64,000 nt of DNA from Liolophura sinensis (taxonomy: Eukaryota; Mollusca; Polyplacophora; Chitonida; Chitonidae): assembly GCF_032854445.1 (NCBI RefSeq), contig NC_088304.1, forward strand, positions 20,473,704-20,537,703, read 5' to 3'. Each line of letters opens with the position of its first letter. Positions within the stretch are counted from its first letter, which is position 1. Below the pieces are notes generated by a model that did no database searches, was not told the DNA's origin, and saw only the letters and a list, made by a program, of their open reading frames with translations. Both the position numbers and the translations under genes were made by a program. Shown here piece after piece: positions 12,611 through 25,139 of this stretch.

Positions 12611-15143
12611 AACGGTTATGAAAACGAATGGTCTTTGCTGTTATTTTAATAGGCACGGATGCTTCCTGATTATTGAGTGTGCTTTTCCATATCACAGCCG
12701 CGGAAAGGTATTTCTCATGCAAATCAATAAGTGCTATGCAAGATCTTGCCCCTCCTATCAAGAAACTTTCTTCCTGATCCATCATTAGCGTTCGCAAGAA
12801 AAGTATGGGTTCACAAAAACTAGTCCTTAGCCTAACAGCTGAATGAATCTTGTAAAGTGTTTTTCACTCATTGGATCACAGTCCGTTTTTTACACACAGG
12901 CGATGAGACCAAATGATGATTACATTTATATAGACCATCCGGACTGATCTCTATGCTATTTACAGTATGTACCTTAAGGCAGACAAATTTGTGAGAGAAA
13001 ATAATTTGAATTATTTTATGAAATGTAGCTTCCATTGATACGCAGGCAAATTTTATTTTCCTACGGCTATCACATTACTGTATAAAAGAAAAGAAAGAAA
13101 AGAAGCATAGGCGAAATAAACAACTCTACCATCTTCTCCTACACGTTAGACACTCAGTTCTACGTTTTACCTCACGGTTATCAAATCACACCTTGCTTAA
13201 TACGCCATTTCTCGTAGAAAATCGCGAAGTTTAGTGCGGTAGTCAGAAGTTCATGTCCCACTACATGCTACTTAGATTCTGTCGTCAGGAAAAAAGATAG
13301 GTATTATTGTTTTGAACCTGGAAAGCGTAAATTTTGTATCTGTCGTGGACATGTAATGAGGCCTTTTCATGCTCAATCTCGCCTTAAATCACTCTGATTA
13401 AGTCACTCCCTTAAGTTGTTGACGTTCGCTCCACCAGATTCCCTTTCGATCGTCTCTCTCAAGGGCGATTCCTTGGTAATTGCTACAAATGGAAAAGACC
13501 TTTTTTGTCAATGGTAACATGCTGGATGTTTACAGTTTGGAATCTTATGTCGCTTTCCCATAATGATTAAAGACAAAAATTTTGGAACAACTTAGGCATG
13601 CTTCCTTGTTAGGTGAACTATGGGGCATCACTGTCACGCTGATCGAGATCAAAGGGCTTCGTCGAGTAATCATTGTGCAAAGACTCACGTCAAACGTTAC
13701 ATACAGACATATTTTTTATTTATATGGGGTGCTGTCCTTTAGACAAACGTTTCTTAAAACACAAGTTTATACAGGTTTCCCTTTGATCCCTTTCCCTTTC
13801 CCTTTGACGGATTCTGTGATACAAGCTTTGCCCATCTCCTTAGAATGTTTCTTTAAACCACGTGTCTCGTATCACTGCAGAGTACTAGTTAACAAGATCT
13901 CCGAGCAAGTGTCATGTAATACTATAATTTAGTCTAATACAGATGCATAATGCTGTTGACAAGGGTCAATTTGCAGTACTGTTCATTCTTTTTTGGTTTT
14001 CATGTTGATTAATTCTTTGATTGCGTTTTTCATGCCGAGCTCAGAGGATTTTTTGTTCACCTAGACGACGTTAATCAGCTTTATGTGGAACGAATGCCTG
14101 GCAAACGCGCCATTATTTTCTACGGTGCATGGGCATTACGTTACGACTTTGCCTCCAAATCGTCATCGTTATGGCAGGAAGGAAGAATACACTACACGAC
14201 CTTGGTCCGTTTACTTTTGGTAGGAAAGATTCGCTATTAAATATTCACCATTTAGACAACATGCACATCACATCCAGTAGTTATATAAGATACTTTGATA
14301 AGCTGTAAGGGTTGTCAGAGAACGAATAGAATCGCATCAGCCTGAAGAAAATTATGTAGAAAAATCTTCCCACTACGATCAGTTTTCTATCTGATAAAGC
14401 CTTGAAGACGTCGGTGAAGTATGGTGTTTGTTCCACCGTCTGCCATTGTGCATTGGATCCCCAGAAAACTAAAATTTAAAAAAAAAAATGGATGCATTGC
14501 ATTAAACAGCACTTTACACCGACGAGGCGCATGTTCAAGGCCTCATGTAAATGTATCACTTTGCAATAATATTGAAAATGAGACAAAGATGCTTTATTTC
14601 CCAGTAATGTTTGAGCTGACTGGTAGACGGAAAACATAAAATGCGGACTAGGACTAGAATTATTGCCCTGAACATGCTACCTAGACGTATACTAATGGTT
14701 CGTACGGTTCGCAGTTGGCGATGATATACCTCGTTGTCCCCTAGGGGAATCCGGGCGATGAGCTGTGGAAAATCCTAAACCGAAGGCCGCGACCCGTCGA
14801 TAGTCATTCCTGTCCACGATGATGATTTTATTACTCTCTGTTTTGATCACTGTCTATATGAGACAGCCACCGCCACACAATAAGTCTCTGGAATGCAAAT
14901 TCCATGGATATCAGTGTTAGTTTTTTTTTCGATTTAAAGCTGGACATTGCCCAAGATTTACAAACGAATTGTGAACCAAATATATTTTCGAAAATGAATG
15001 CGCAGTAATTACCACAATATCCCGGTCAGCAAAATGCAAAGCGGAAATATCATCTGCAGGGGAACAGAAAGAGAACGTATCATGTGGGGCAAGTGTCCTG
15101 TGGTGAGAAAAGTGTCCATCGTTCAGTAAATGTATGCATTATA

Positions 15144-16168
15144 CAGTCAGAAAAAAATACAGACGCACACACCAAAAATGCTGTTTTAAAATGGCCTTTT
15201 ATGAAACATACCCCCCAAAATTATTTATTTGTATACTAGCTGATATGTTTTCCTCAAATCAAATAATCCAGTTTCAAATGACGACCCCCAGTGAGTGTAA
15301 TCACATTTAATGATGTTGAGCGGCATGAAGGATGGCAATGTGTCTGTCAGCCAGCCTGGCCACTACGCAGATACTCCTTACAGTTGGACACAGATGTCCC
15401 AACTCATGTTTAATGCCGGAATGCTAGTAACAGCAGTTACGGCACACTTGAATGTGAACGCGTTTTCCAGAGACTGGGAGCGCCGCTCACATGCCGACGA
15501 CCACGTGTGACCACGGCCGCCCTTGATCGTCACACACGGCCCCAGGACCTCCGAGATCGGACGATGAAACTGCACAACAGGCGTATTTCAGCCCAGACAG
15601 TCTGAAACTGCATGAAGGAGGCCGGCCTCCGAGCGCGTCGACCACACTGGGGCCTCAACGTCATGGCAGCTCGGTGTCAGATAGGACATGCCTGGGCCAG
15701 TGTTCACGTCCTCACATACTGTTGTGATGGCAGATTCCATCATATGACATTTCAGCACGATAGAGCTCGCCCTCACATCGAGAGCATCTACAGGAAGTTC
15801 CTGGATGACGAGGACATCCTTGTCAACTTTCCACCATATTCTCCCGACATGTCACCCATCGAACACTGTTCTTTATCAGTGTGTGCGACAACGTGGTCCA
15901 GTTCCAGAGAACGTCCGCAAGCTGCATGGGACAACCTCCAGCAGGCAACACTGGACACACTCGGAACTGGGTGCTGTGAACTGTGATTTCCGACCACTCT
16001 GTTTTCACGCTGACATAGCTCCAGGATTATTGCCCAAAAATGTGAAAATCTGGTGGAACATGAAGCCACGCTTGACGATGAATACTTAGTCTAATTGTTG
16101 AGATATCACGTTATTTAATATCAAAAAAAAGATAAAAACAGCTTCTCGGTTTATATTTTTGTTGAATG
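15144..16168 (+). mobile_element. Degenerate Tc1/mariner-type element, internally deleted
   Basis: The left end CAGTCAGAAAAAAATACAGA follows TA (15142-15143). The right end, read inverted, is CATTCAACAAAAATATAAAC and precedes TA (16169-16170). I count about 17 of 22 matching positions between the two ends. Copy A near 7180-7210 shows the uninterrupted site (ATGTAATAAGCACACC against CCAAGCACACC to the right of the element). At about 1.03 kb it is about 0.5 kb shorter than the intact element at 58540-60069, and its transposase frame is broken. It is therefore a dead copy. Confidence 0.8.
15395..16000 (+). pseudogene. Broken Tc1-family transposase
   Basis: Family hallmarks appear in order but in different frames. 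A helix-turn-helix-like stretch (AGMLVTAVTAHLNV) lies at about 15417-15458. The linker RRPRVTTAA is near 15497-15523. RISAQTV is followed by a TGA, then LRARRPH (15627-15647), then QHDRARPH with the second catalytic Asp (about 15754-15777), then SPDMSPIEH with the catalytic Glu (about 15842-15868). The C-terminal VPENVRKL is in yet another frame. At least two frameshifts, one in-frame stop and a deletion of roughly 100 residues, which removes the first catalytic Asp, make it non-functional. It is clearly a different lineage from the intact transposase at 58867. Confidence 0.85.
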
Positions 16169-18503
16169 TACATGCGCCAAGCACACCTAATCTGCTCAAA
16201 TTACATGTATACTACCATTTCAATCTAAACATGTAACTGATCATTTTTTTACATTAAATTTTCACTGACGTGCAACTAAGTCAGCTGCTATTTTGTCAGT
16301 AATATTTACGTTTTAAAATGACTTTTCAAGGTTTTGTTGCCTTTGTCATGTCAAGAAAACTAACAGGGTTTTGCAACATTTCCATCTTGTTGAGATATGT
16401 GTTAAGGTGTGTGTGACTGAGGGAAAGAAGGTGATGACAAACTCTCATGGTTAGCACTCTTCACTTCGATATTCACAAAATGACGGCGTATTGCAAATGC
16501 TAGTAATCCCGCCGGGGTAACAGGATCTGGAGGCGCTGCTCCCAAATCACCCCTCCCACACAACGTCATTAGACTCCTGCATATGAGTGCAATCTGCACA
16601 ATCATCATTATCTTTCTGAAGAAATCGCTACTCTTTCACGTCAGTAGATCACCAAATTTCTGCCATAAAAACCGGCGCCTAGCGTTAAAAAGAAAATTGA
16701 GGAAATTCACCTCACTTTCCTAGGGGCTCCATGCTGTGTATTGCATGTTTTTAAACAGCTGAGCTAAATATCCGTATTGTTTTTTAACGCTCCTTCCGTG
16801 TTTTACGTTATATTATACAGAATTTAAATTTCGCAGATCTCAACAACAACATATTAAATATTATTTTACATCCTTGAGTCAATCTCAGAAGGGAACATCA
16901 GATGACAACCATGTGTAGTGTGACAGTGCAAAGGTTAAATATTTATATATAATATTGATGGACACCTGTGTTAAGAGTTTGGCAATATCGCTGTTTTGTT
17001 TAAATGACACAGAATTAGCATACCTTTACACCAAATTTTCGTGTCATGTAAAAGTCACTGCTCAACATCGCCCGAGAACAATTTTCAATCAAGTTAAATC
17101 ATGAAGTGAGATCTAATATCTACTATATTTGCTTTCTGAACGCTATATACATGTAGATTTGAAGTAATAACCGCTCCCTGTCCGTTCAATGACAACTTTC
17201 GGACTGTAAAGATCAAACGTTGCCCGATTCACCGATACAATGGCCGACAGGTTTATTTTTTAAGAAAACCAGAAAATTTAATGAGAGGTGTTCTGTTTGA
17301 CCGTATAAATGTATATAGTCACAGCGTTTTGCTGCAGTATCTGAACTCACTTTTTTGCACAAGTTACTCTTCCCTTCCGTGTATGTGTCATTGCCAAATC
17401 CGAAATCGGCCAGTTGCACATAGAATTGGAAAGCCTTAGCAACATGAATGCTTTGGAGTTGCCGGGTTGTTACCCATTTAGCCTGTTCTGTTAAAAATGT
17501 CATCTAAACTTCCATTTTGGGGGGAAAAATCACAAACTGCTTTTGCAAATGATAAAAATGGAATGGGCTTAGGGTAGTGTATCCTTCGACATCTTTTTGT
17601 GGTAAACATTTTAACACTTTAGCAGACTTTTGCTCCAGATATGTTGGAAGACGGCATTGAGAATGGATGTACCGGGAATCGCTAATGCTTGAAAACGTTC
17701 TTATGGCTAATGCAAATTAACGGTTGGATAAATATTTCATCAGTATCAAAGACAAAAATTAAGCCGGATAAGATACACCAGATTTTCCTATTTTTTGAAA
17801 ACAGTTTTCTTTCTGAGCCAAAGACTAGGTTTTTTTCCCGCTTTACAACTCATCGTCAAACTTGTTCCTTCTTAAGGGGCCGATTTGGATAAAATCATCG
17901 CTTAAATCAATCATCATATCTCTTTTAAAATGGGAATAGACTTTTCAAACTATTAAAATTCAAGACTATAATGCCATGCAGAATAATGAAATTAAGGCTG
18001 TAATGGAAACTGTCGGCTCTAGTTAACAAAAACGTTTAAGCTAATACATTGCGAGGTTTGCAAATGTTACCTGTACTCAGTATACAGGAACCGGATGCAG
18101 GTTTGCACGTAGCTTTATATGCTCCTCAGTTAATTTGCAGTCCTTAGTCCAGACACAGAAGTCTTGTTACACTCTTGTCTCCAAATTGTTGTTACATTCT
18201 TGTTTCCAGATCGGAGCGTTTCCTTAGCGATTCATATCATGCGTATACATCAAACAAAGACAGCATCCGTTAGACTTAGAGTCTTGCCTATTCGTGTTGC
18301 GCTGGTGTGTAGCACATATGATAATGACTTAAGTGTTTAATTGATTTATTGTTCACGACAATACCCATCCAGTATATCTGGGTTTTTTATTTAGCTTTGG
18401 ACGAAGAATGTTCAGCTTGACTACAATAATCTACAACTTTGCGATTCTCTTTCTTATAATTACCTAACCATGCTAACTACCTAGGCTTTTTTGTACATGG
18501 GAG

Positions 18504-18557
18504 TGAAATATTCTTGAGTACGGTGTAAAACACCAATCAAATAAATAAACAAATACA
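18504..18557 (+). mobile_element. SINE 3'-end fragment
   Basis: It has GTGAAATATTCTTGAGTACG, then GTAAAACACCAATC and an AAAT-type tail, preceded by unrelated DNA. Only about 50 bases of the 3' end are present. Copies A and B lack it. Confidence 0.85.
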
Positions 18558-18639
18558 TTTTTGTACATGTGAGAACCCGGGAGTGAGGTCGTCTTCATTC
18601 ATTGACAAATACCAACTGTTGATTCAATGGCAATGTACA

Positions 18640-19000
18640 CCAATTTATCTAATTCTAGACCGGTGTAGTTGCAATTAAAATCACTGCATAGGAGGTGTGT
18701 GTGTGGGTGGGGGGGGGGGGGGGGGGGAGGGTCTGTAAATTGCTATTTATGCATTTACATGAACAGTTAGAACAAAACCCTAACTGAGGTAAATTGACAA
18801 GAGGCCGTATTTCACCGGTTACCTGTTACCATTTGCCAGCTATCATACTGACGTCGCTGCCCTGGTTTTACTCTCTATACTGTGCGTCGTTAATGGCAGT
18901 TAACAGTATTTCAGTTGTACAACGGTTGTCAGATTCAAAAGTGACAATGCAAAGTACTCCACACCGCTTTGGCACGTACATGTTTTACAGTTTTCCCGAA
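18640..19000 (+). repeat. Dispersed ~350-bp repeat R3, copy 1
   Basis: It shares with 37890-38140 the boxes GACCGGTG, ACTGAGGTAAATTGACA, CCGTATTTCAC and TTTGCCAG. It shares with 20990-21345 nearly identical sequence through the ATGGCAGTTAACAGTATTTC region. It contains a run of about 18 G near 18709-18727. It interrupts the collinearity of copy C with B at about 11330, so it behaves as an insertion. No terminal repeats or tail were found and its class is unknown. The open frame through it (18794-19057) is shared with the second copy, but differences fall on all codon positions. Confidence 0.6.
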
Positions 19001-20149
19001 CATGTGACACACATATATAAAAGCAAAAAAATAACATATAAGTCAGGCATAAAGTAACCAACGATACACAACGTGACTTGGGGATCAGTCAAGGAGTTTA
19101 CCTGATCGGTGATCTTTTTTTTGCGTTTTATGTAAAGGAATAAGGGAAAGCCACGAGCATAAATGCGAAACTAAATATTGCACAATGTGAAGTTAGATAT
19201 AAAATCGGACGGAACACTATTCTTAGCCGTGCAGAGATGGGTTCTTGATGTATTTCAACACTTCCAAACTTCGTAATACCGTTCGTTATAATGCTTCCTC
19301 TATACGTTTACTGTCTTTTCCCTCATGTCTCGGTCTGGCACCGAACCCTTTGGAAGCCTTTGGACATTTTCTGTTAGGCAAATGAGGGCAATTACAGACG
19401 TTCGTTTAGTTTTTGCCTTTTAAATATACAAAAACTGCCTAAAGCTAGGAAGCTAAATCAATAAAAACTGACTACGTAATAGCTGCACTGCTTTTTTCCC
19501 CTGTTTGTATCAATAATTTCCACCGTGCCATAATTGCCACTGATTGTGCCACGGAGTATTCTTTTTTAAACTCTGGTCCATGCCCTGGGCCACTTAGTTG
19601 CCGTAACCGTTGTCTCATACGCCATATTCTTGTCTTTGGTTTGCTTCAGTGCGATGTCAGCGTCACCACACATATTTATTATCCCTCGTTACCAAAATAG
19701 GATTATGCAAGAGGTGTAAAAACCCAATCCGATGAAATATCTTCATTATCCTTTAATTGGCTTATTGCATTAAAACACAAAAAACGGCAATTTGAGGTGC
19801 GAAAATTCAACCTAATGACACAAGAAAGTTTTATCTCGGCCTTGTAACATATCATTATAGCTACCTCGCTCTTAGCGATGAATTTCGAATCCGGCCACAC
19901 ACACCCATAATCTCACACCATCGGACAAATTGTAGATTGATGACGACCAAAGAAAGGAGTACTGAGTTTGTGAAGGGGCGGGGAGGTGTTGAAAAGTATA
20001 TAATGAATACTGACATGAGAGAAAAATTGAAGAGATATGTAAATCACAAACTAAAGTTTAAAATGACAAATTCTAGGCCTTCTAGATATTTGTCAAAACA
20101 AAGAAACACATATGAAAACAAATGATGTTTACAGCCCTTTTACAGTAAA

Positions 20150-20660
20150 AATGTTTTTTTCTGGATTTAGGGGGTACTTAAAGGAAAGAACCTCCAAAAA
20201 TGGATATTGACATCACTAAATTGACCAATCAAAACTATGCATAAATCTACTCTCATTTATTTTTTTTTTTAGATTTTTGTAAAGAGTTAATTGCGCTCAA
20301 ATATTTTAATTATAAGGTGGATTATACGGACCATACTATCAGCGTCTAGGAACTTTCTGACGTCACCGGAAGTTTTTTTAATTCTAATCACGACATTGAA
20401 TGTTGGAATAACGCTTTGTACCTATGAGTGAACGATTACTGAAATGATATTCCAAAAAATTTTCTTCTTTCTGGTGAAGATCAGGAAAAAAGGTGAAGTG
20501 TCGTCAGAGTTACTAAATACTATCAAAATGGCCCAAAATCCCACCATAGTATGCAGACATTTGAATGCCTTCTGAATAAAATAAATGAAAGTATTTTGGT
20601 GCACAGTTTTCAATCGTCTGTACAAACGAACCTTACTTCATAGTTTAGCTTTCTTTTACT
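20150..20660. mobile_element. Possible small non-autonomous DNA element in copy C
   Basis: Comparison with the sister sub-block at 23300-23360 shows about 510 extra bases here. The left edge has GGTACTTAAAGGAAAGAACC. The right edge read inverted has GTAAAAGAAAGC, a weak inverted similarity, and TTTA occurs at both junctions. It contains GACGTCACCGGAAGT near its middle. The ends are too diverged to be sure it is a transposon rather than an ordinary insertion. Confidence 0.35.
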
Positions 20661-20989
20661 TTAAATGTATCGTAGGCAATGGGCGACATTTGTAACGGAA
20701 ATTACACGTAAATAGGTGTTACGCGTGATCTCCACTGGCTTGTCGTAGGTAGATGAGATGCAAGCATTCCGAGTGTGGAGTACAAAGGCTGGCCTTCTGT
20801 TGCGTCATTAGACTTCGCCACAAGAGCAAGATAAGAAAAGTAGGGTAAGAAGGGTAGATCAACACGAACTAGACACTGCCATTTGCTAATAGCTGAATGG
20901 ATCTTCTAAAGGTAAAGGACATTGGCACGACAGTTTAAGGTTACCTCGAGTCTGGTCGCATTCCACCTTTTACATACAGCCTTTGAGTC

Positions 20990-21345
20990 TGGCAGACATA
21001 CCTTCATTTACGTGAAGGGTTAGAGTAAAACCTTAACTGAGGTAAACTGATAAGATGACGTATTTCACCGGTTACCTGTGACCATTTACCAACGATCACA
21101 CTGTCGTCGCTGCTCTGGTTTTACTCTCCTTGTTGTACGTTTTTAATTATACGGTCTGGTCGCTGCTCTGGTTTTACTCTCTATACTGTGCGTCGTTAAT
21201 GGCAGTTAACAGTATTTCAGTTGTACAACGATTGTCAGATTCAAAAGTGACTATCCAAAGTATGCCACACCACTTTGGCACGTACGTCTTTTATAGTATT
21301 TCCAAAGACCTCCCGGACTCCTCTATCCTAGTGTTAGTACGTAAC
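20990..21345 (+). repeat. Dispersed repeat R3, copy 2
   Basis: It is nearly identical to 18770-18990 across CTCTATACTGTGCGTCGTTA and TTGTCAGATTCAAAAGTGAC. A short internal duplication of the GCTCTGGTTTTACTCTC segment (about 21111-21127 and 21164-21180) is unique to this copy. It directly abuts the sub-block ending near 20985. Confidence 0.6.
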
Positions 21346-22082
21346 CTACAGCACAAAAGTTGGTGAGGGAATACGTTGACTTACTTAAGGAGAATGACAT
21401 TTCATTTCATACACAAATTTCAGATTAATACTAATGTCGCTTGCACAAAACTGTCAAACCTGGATCTATACGAAACCCGACCATCCGCTCCTTAAACTAC
21501 AATGAATTCTGGGTTCGAACTCCTGAAACTATGATGGTCTAATTTCATCGTGCTTCACACCGCTGTTCCTCACGAAAGATCCTCTGACAAACTCTAACAA
21601 AACCGTCTGGAGTGAGGCCATGTTAATTTGAGGCTGGGTAGCCGAACTTTTATTTCTTTGTTTGTCTAACAAGTTGATCTTTTTATGCTAAAGTAACTCT
21701 GATTCTTTCCCTTAAATTGTTGATGTTTGCCCCACCAAGCATCTTCTCTGCTGTCTTTTTCAAGTGGCCTAAAAGTAAGGCCTCACTTCACATTCCCATC
21801 CTTTTTTTCATGGTGATTTTTACCACAGAACAGCAATAATTCACATGAGACAATAACTTGGCAATAGAGAATAATAAATCCAAAAAATTATGTTGATCCT
21901 TTGAATTGTAGAGTTGTATAAAAACTAGATAAAACAACCAAATATATTATAATTCAGAGTCATTTTCTTATCCTTTACAACACAGTTGTAGACAGGGAGG
22001 CTAAAGCTGTACATACAGTCATGTCCCTTTGTTTTAACAGTTTTTTTTTATTGTAAATGGGACCGACAACACAATAATTTCA

Positions 22083-22140
22083 GTCTTTCTAAAACGGTGA
22101 CGTGTAATAAATTGCAATTAACATCACTACATATATGCAT
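22083..22140 (+). repeat. Dispersed repeat R3, 5' fragment
   Basis: Only the beginning of R3 is recognisable: ACGGTG, then AATAAATTGCAATTAACATC, then ACTAC. The downstream sequence does not continue into the repeat. Confidence 0.4.
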
Positions 22141-23589
22141 TGAGTCATCAACAATGATTGAATGATTTTGTTTTAGCGCCACTTCGGTAAATATTGCCGC
22201 CGTTTTGTGACGACAATGTGGTTTAAACCAGAAGTCAGTAATTGGCTTTTTGACGTGTTAAAACGGAAATGTCCCATACGACACCTCGTTACAACTTTTT
22301 GGTCTCTTCGGGACGTCCCATGAGTATAACAACTAGAAGTATAAGAACGGGTAAAGGAAACCTAAGTGCCTGGCAAACACCTGGATAATGGCTACGCTGA
22401 ACTGGACTTAGGCTTGTGACCTCACTGACATGTATATGTGTTTGTATGAACGTATGCTTAGCTTTTTACCTCGTACTTAATTTGCCAGTCATATAACGAC
22501 GAAGAGTCATTAACAGTGTGTACATAGGCATGTTGTGTAATCTTCTGCCAGGACGAGTCTGTGCTATCAAAGTCTCCACTGAGTTTTCGTGAGGAACACG
22601 CCGGCCCAACCAGTCCTGCTTATTTGCTGTAAGCCATTCGTGCTGAGCGATAGTGTACGGTTGGATCAGAACCAGTTCAACACGCTGGGCAATGAGCTAG
22701 CTGATGCACATGTATCTATGTTTGATGCCCGTTGAGACGATTGCCATATCATCGTCTTGTGACAACAGTGCATTCTGGTAGGCAGTTAGGAGAGAGACAT
22801 TTAGCATTAAAAACTCACGGTTCCATTGCCTGTCAATGACACGGCGAAAATATTCCGTGAATCCAAACATACCGCTATTCAGCAGCTCTAAATTAACATT
22901 TACTCAATTTTGTTTATCTCCAATGCTTTTCACGGACTCGGGAATTAATCTGTCAAATACGGGTACTTCCTCAAGGTGTCAGTGATGAGAAATTGTAAAA
23001 TGCAATGGAGTACCAAATCCTGTTGTCAATCAGTCAAGCGTTGGCGTTAAATTTTGTCGATAATCTAGAAACATATTGTTGGTGCAATGTACATGAACAA
23101 TTGTTAATGCTACCTGGACCTGATTCGCCAATGAGCAGACATATGTACCCAACTCCATATAGTAATGATAAATTGTACCTTTAAGTTGAAAACTTAAAAT
23201 GACTTTTACCGTTTGTTTCAGAGTTTTAGAGCTTAAAGGCTTGTTGAGCCATTGTTAGATTTTTTGATAGCAGTTCAGTTCGCACCTCAAAAAAAATATG
23301 AAAACAAATGGCTTTCACTGCCCTTTTCACAATGACAAATGCTTCTAGAGTTTAAAATGTAATGAAACGTATCAAAGTCATGGAGGGAGATTTCTCACAC
23401 AAATAAACACATGTTATGCATGGCCCCGTCCTGCCTGGTGGAAGAATACGAGATGAAGAAGTTTCGAGAGTGGAGTAACCGGGCTAAACCTCTATCCTCC
23501 ATTAGTGCCTGCCAGAAAATTAGGTTCACAAAAACTAGATTCGTCGGCATTTTGTAACAGCTCAGGGCAGTTAATATATCCTCGATCTG

Positions 23590-24780
23590 GGACCAGATAG
23601 GAAGACGACTAACCTATTTTGGCTGAACGCTTTTTCTATATACCACCCCGTCTGACCCCTATACTATTGTAAGTATTACCCCTAGGCGCAGACATCTGTC
23701 CCAGAAAATATTCTTAATTCGTTTACGGTAGATGTCTTTCACTCTGTACAGGCCAAAATTATTTTGGTATGGCTGTCACCTTTCTGTGAGGAGAAAAAAG
23801 GTTAGGATCGGAAAAAAATATTATAGCCACCCACACATCCGTCATCCAATGCTTTGTGTGAACACCAGTAGGAGAGACATTCATCACTTCTAGGGTGGAA
23901 CTCAAAGACGAAAGGTTGCTTGTCCAACCAGACCATGCCTTAGTCCATCGCTCCTCGTAGGAAATCCAGCGACGAAGAGTGGGAAGAAAGATTTAGAACT
24001 GAGGTTATCAGAAGCTCCAATGTCGCGTTACCTACTAGTTAATTCCTGTCTTCAGGAATAAAAACGAACGGCCAAGTTAATTTGAGGCCAGGAAGCCGAT
24101 CTTTTGTTCCTGTCGTAGATATATAATCAAGCCTTTTCAAGCTGGATCTCGCCTGGAACCACTCTGATCCCTTCCCGTAAATTGTAGACTCAGGCTCCGC
24201 CAGACATCCTCTCTTCTGTCTCTCTCAAGGGCCATTCTTTGTTGATTGCTACAAATGGGAAAGACACTTTTTTCGCAAATGGCCTAAAGCATAATACGTT
24301 AGAAGCTTTCACTCCGCATTTTCATCATGTTTTTTCCCGATGATTTATGCCACGAAAGTATAAACTCGCATTTCTTCTTCTTGACCATAGATAATAATAC
24401 AGCAAAGAATCCGTTAGATTATTTAAAATGCAACAGGTGTTTGTTGAGAGATTAATACATACATACATTTTATCCTAATAGTGAAACTTTTACGATAAAG
24501 GTACATGTATTCACGCCTAAACCGTGTAGTCTGTACTGTTCATTCCTAGTTTGCAATGGCGTTTGGTGAAAAACCTGGTAACACATTACTCACGCATTGC
24601 AAGAAAACTATTGTGAAACCAGCACGGAACCAAATCGCCATTGATGAACAAACGGTGCCTCATTTAATAGAGAGTCATCTGGGACAGGACAACGTATGCC
24701 AGTCGAAAACAACAATATATTTAGAGTTTAAACAGTTAATCTTTAAATCTTGGATCAATTGTTTATATTAACTTGAGCCA
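23590..24780. other. Non-coding part of copy C
   Basis: Fragments match B 13380-14000, such as the stretch around 24140-24260 and GTACTGTTCATTC near 24534. Between 24560 and 24780 I see no repeat match, RNA gene or convincing coding region. Confidence 0.5.
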
Positions 24781-25139
24781 TATCTCTTTAGAGATTAAAA
24801 GCTTTAAAGCTCGTTGAGCCATCACATATTCTGGGATGTTTACATACTGATGCGCTTCCCACGTAGAATTAACACGTGGTTTGAGATGTTTTTACAGTGA
24901 CTTATGTTTTCTGGTTTTAGAGTACATATAAACGTACCAGACACAATAAGAGACATTACTATGTCACACCCTAGTAAATGGAACTTACGCAGTATCCCGC
25001 CACGCCTGTTGAACACAGACAAGCTGAAGATGTTTTCAGTGTTGAACACAAACGTCTGCCTTCCTATTCCACCATTAGCAGTTAACAGAAAGTTCTTTTC
25101 AGAGAATTTAGACCCTGTCACTTACTAGCAGCTGAATGG

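Larger units (their letters stand above)
7260..16290. repeat. Segmental copy B of the ABC tandem array
   Basis: This is the second diverged copy of the unit described for copy A, in the same orientation. The repeat anchor at 7441 lies about 7.3 kb after the anchor in A and about 9.0 kb before that in C. The extra length is largely insertions: a long-inverted-repeat element (8235-9091), a SINE (about 12320-12610) and a broken Tc1 element (15144-16168). It also has a minisatellite at 10641-10745. No host gene is recognisable. The frame at 9553-9819 is not preserved in A or C. Confidence 0.8.

Noticed and set aside
18794-21366. Shared frame through R3 (18794-19057 and 21130-21366)
   Set aside because: Changes affect all codon positions, the frames start and end differently, and the third R3 copy does not preserve it.
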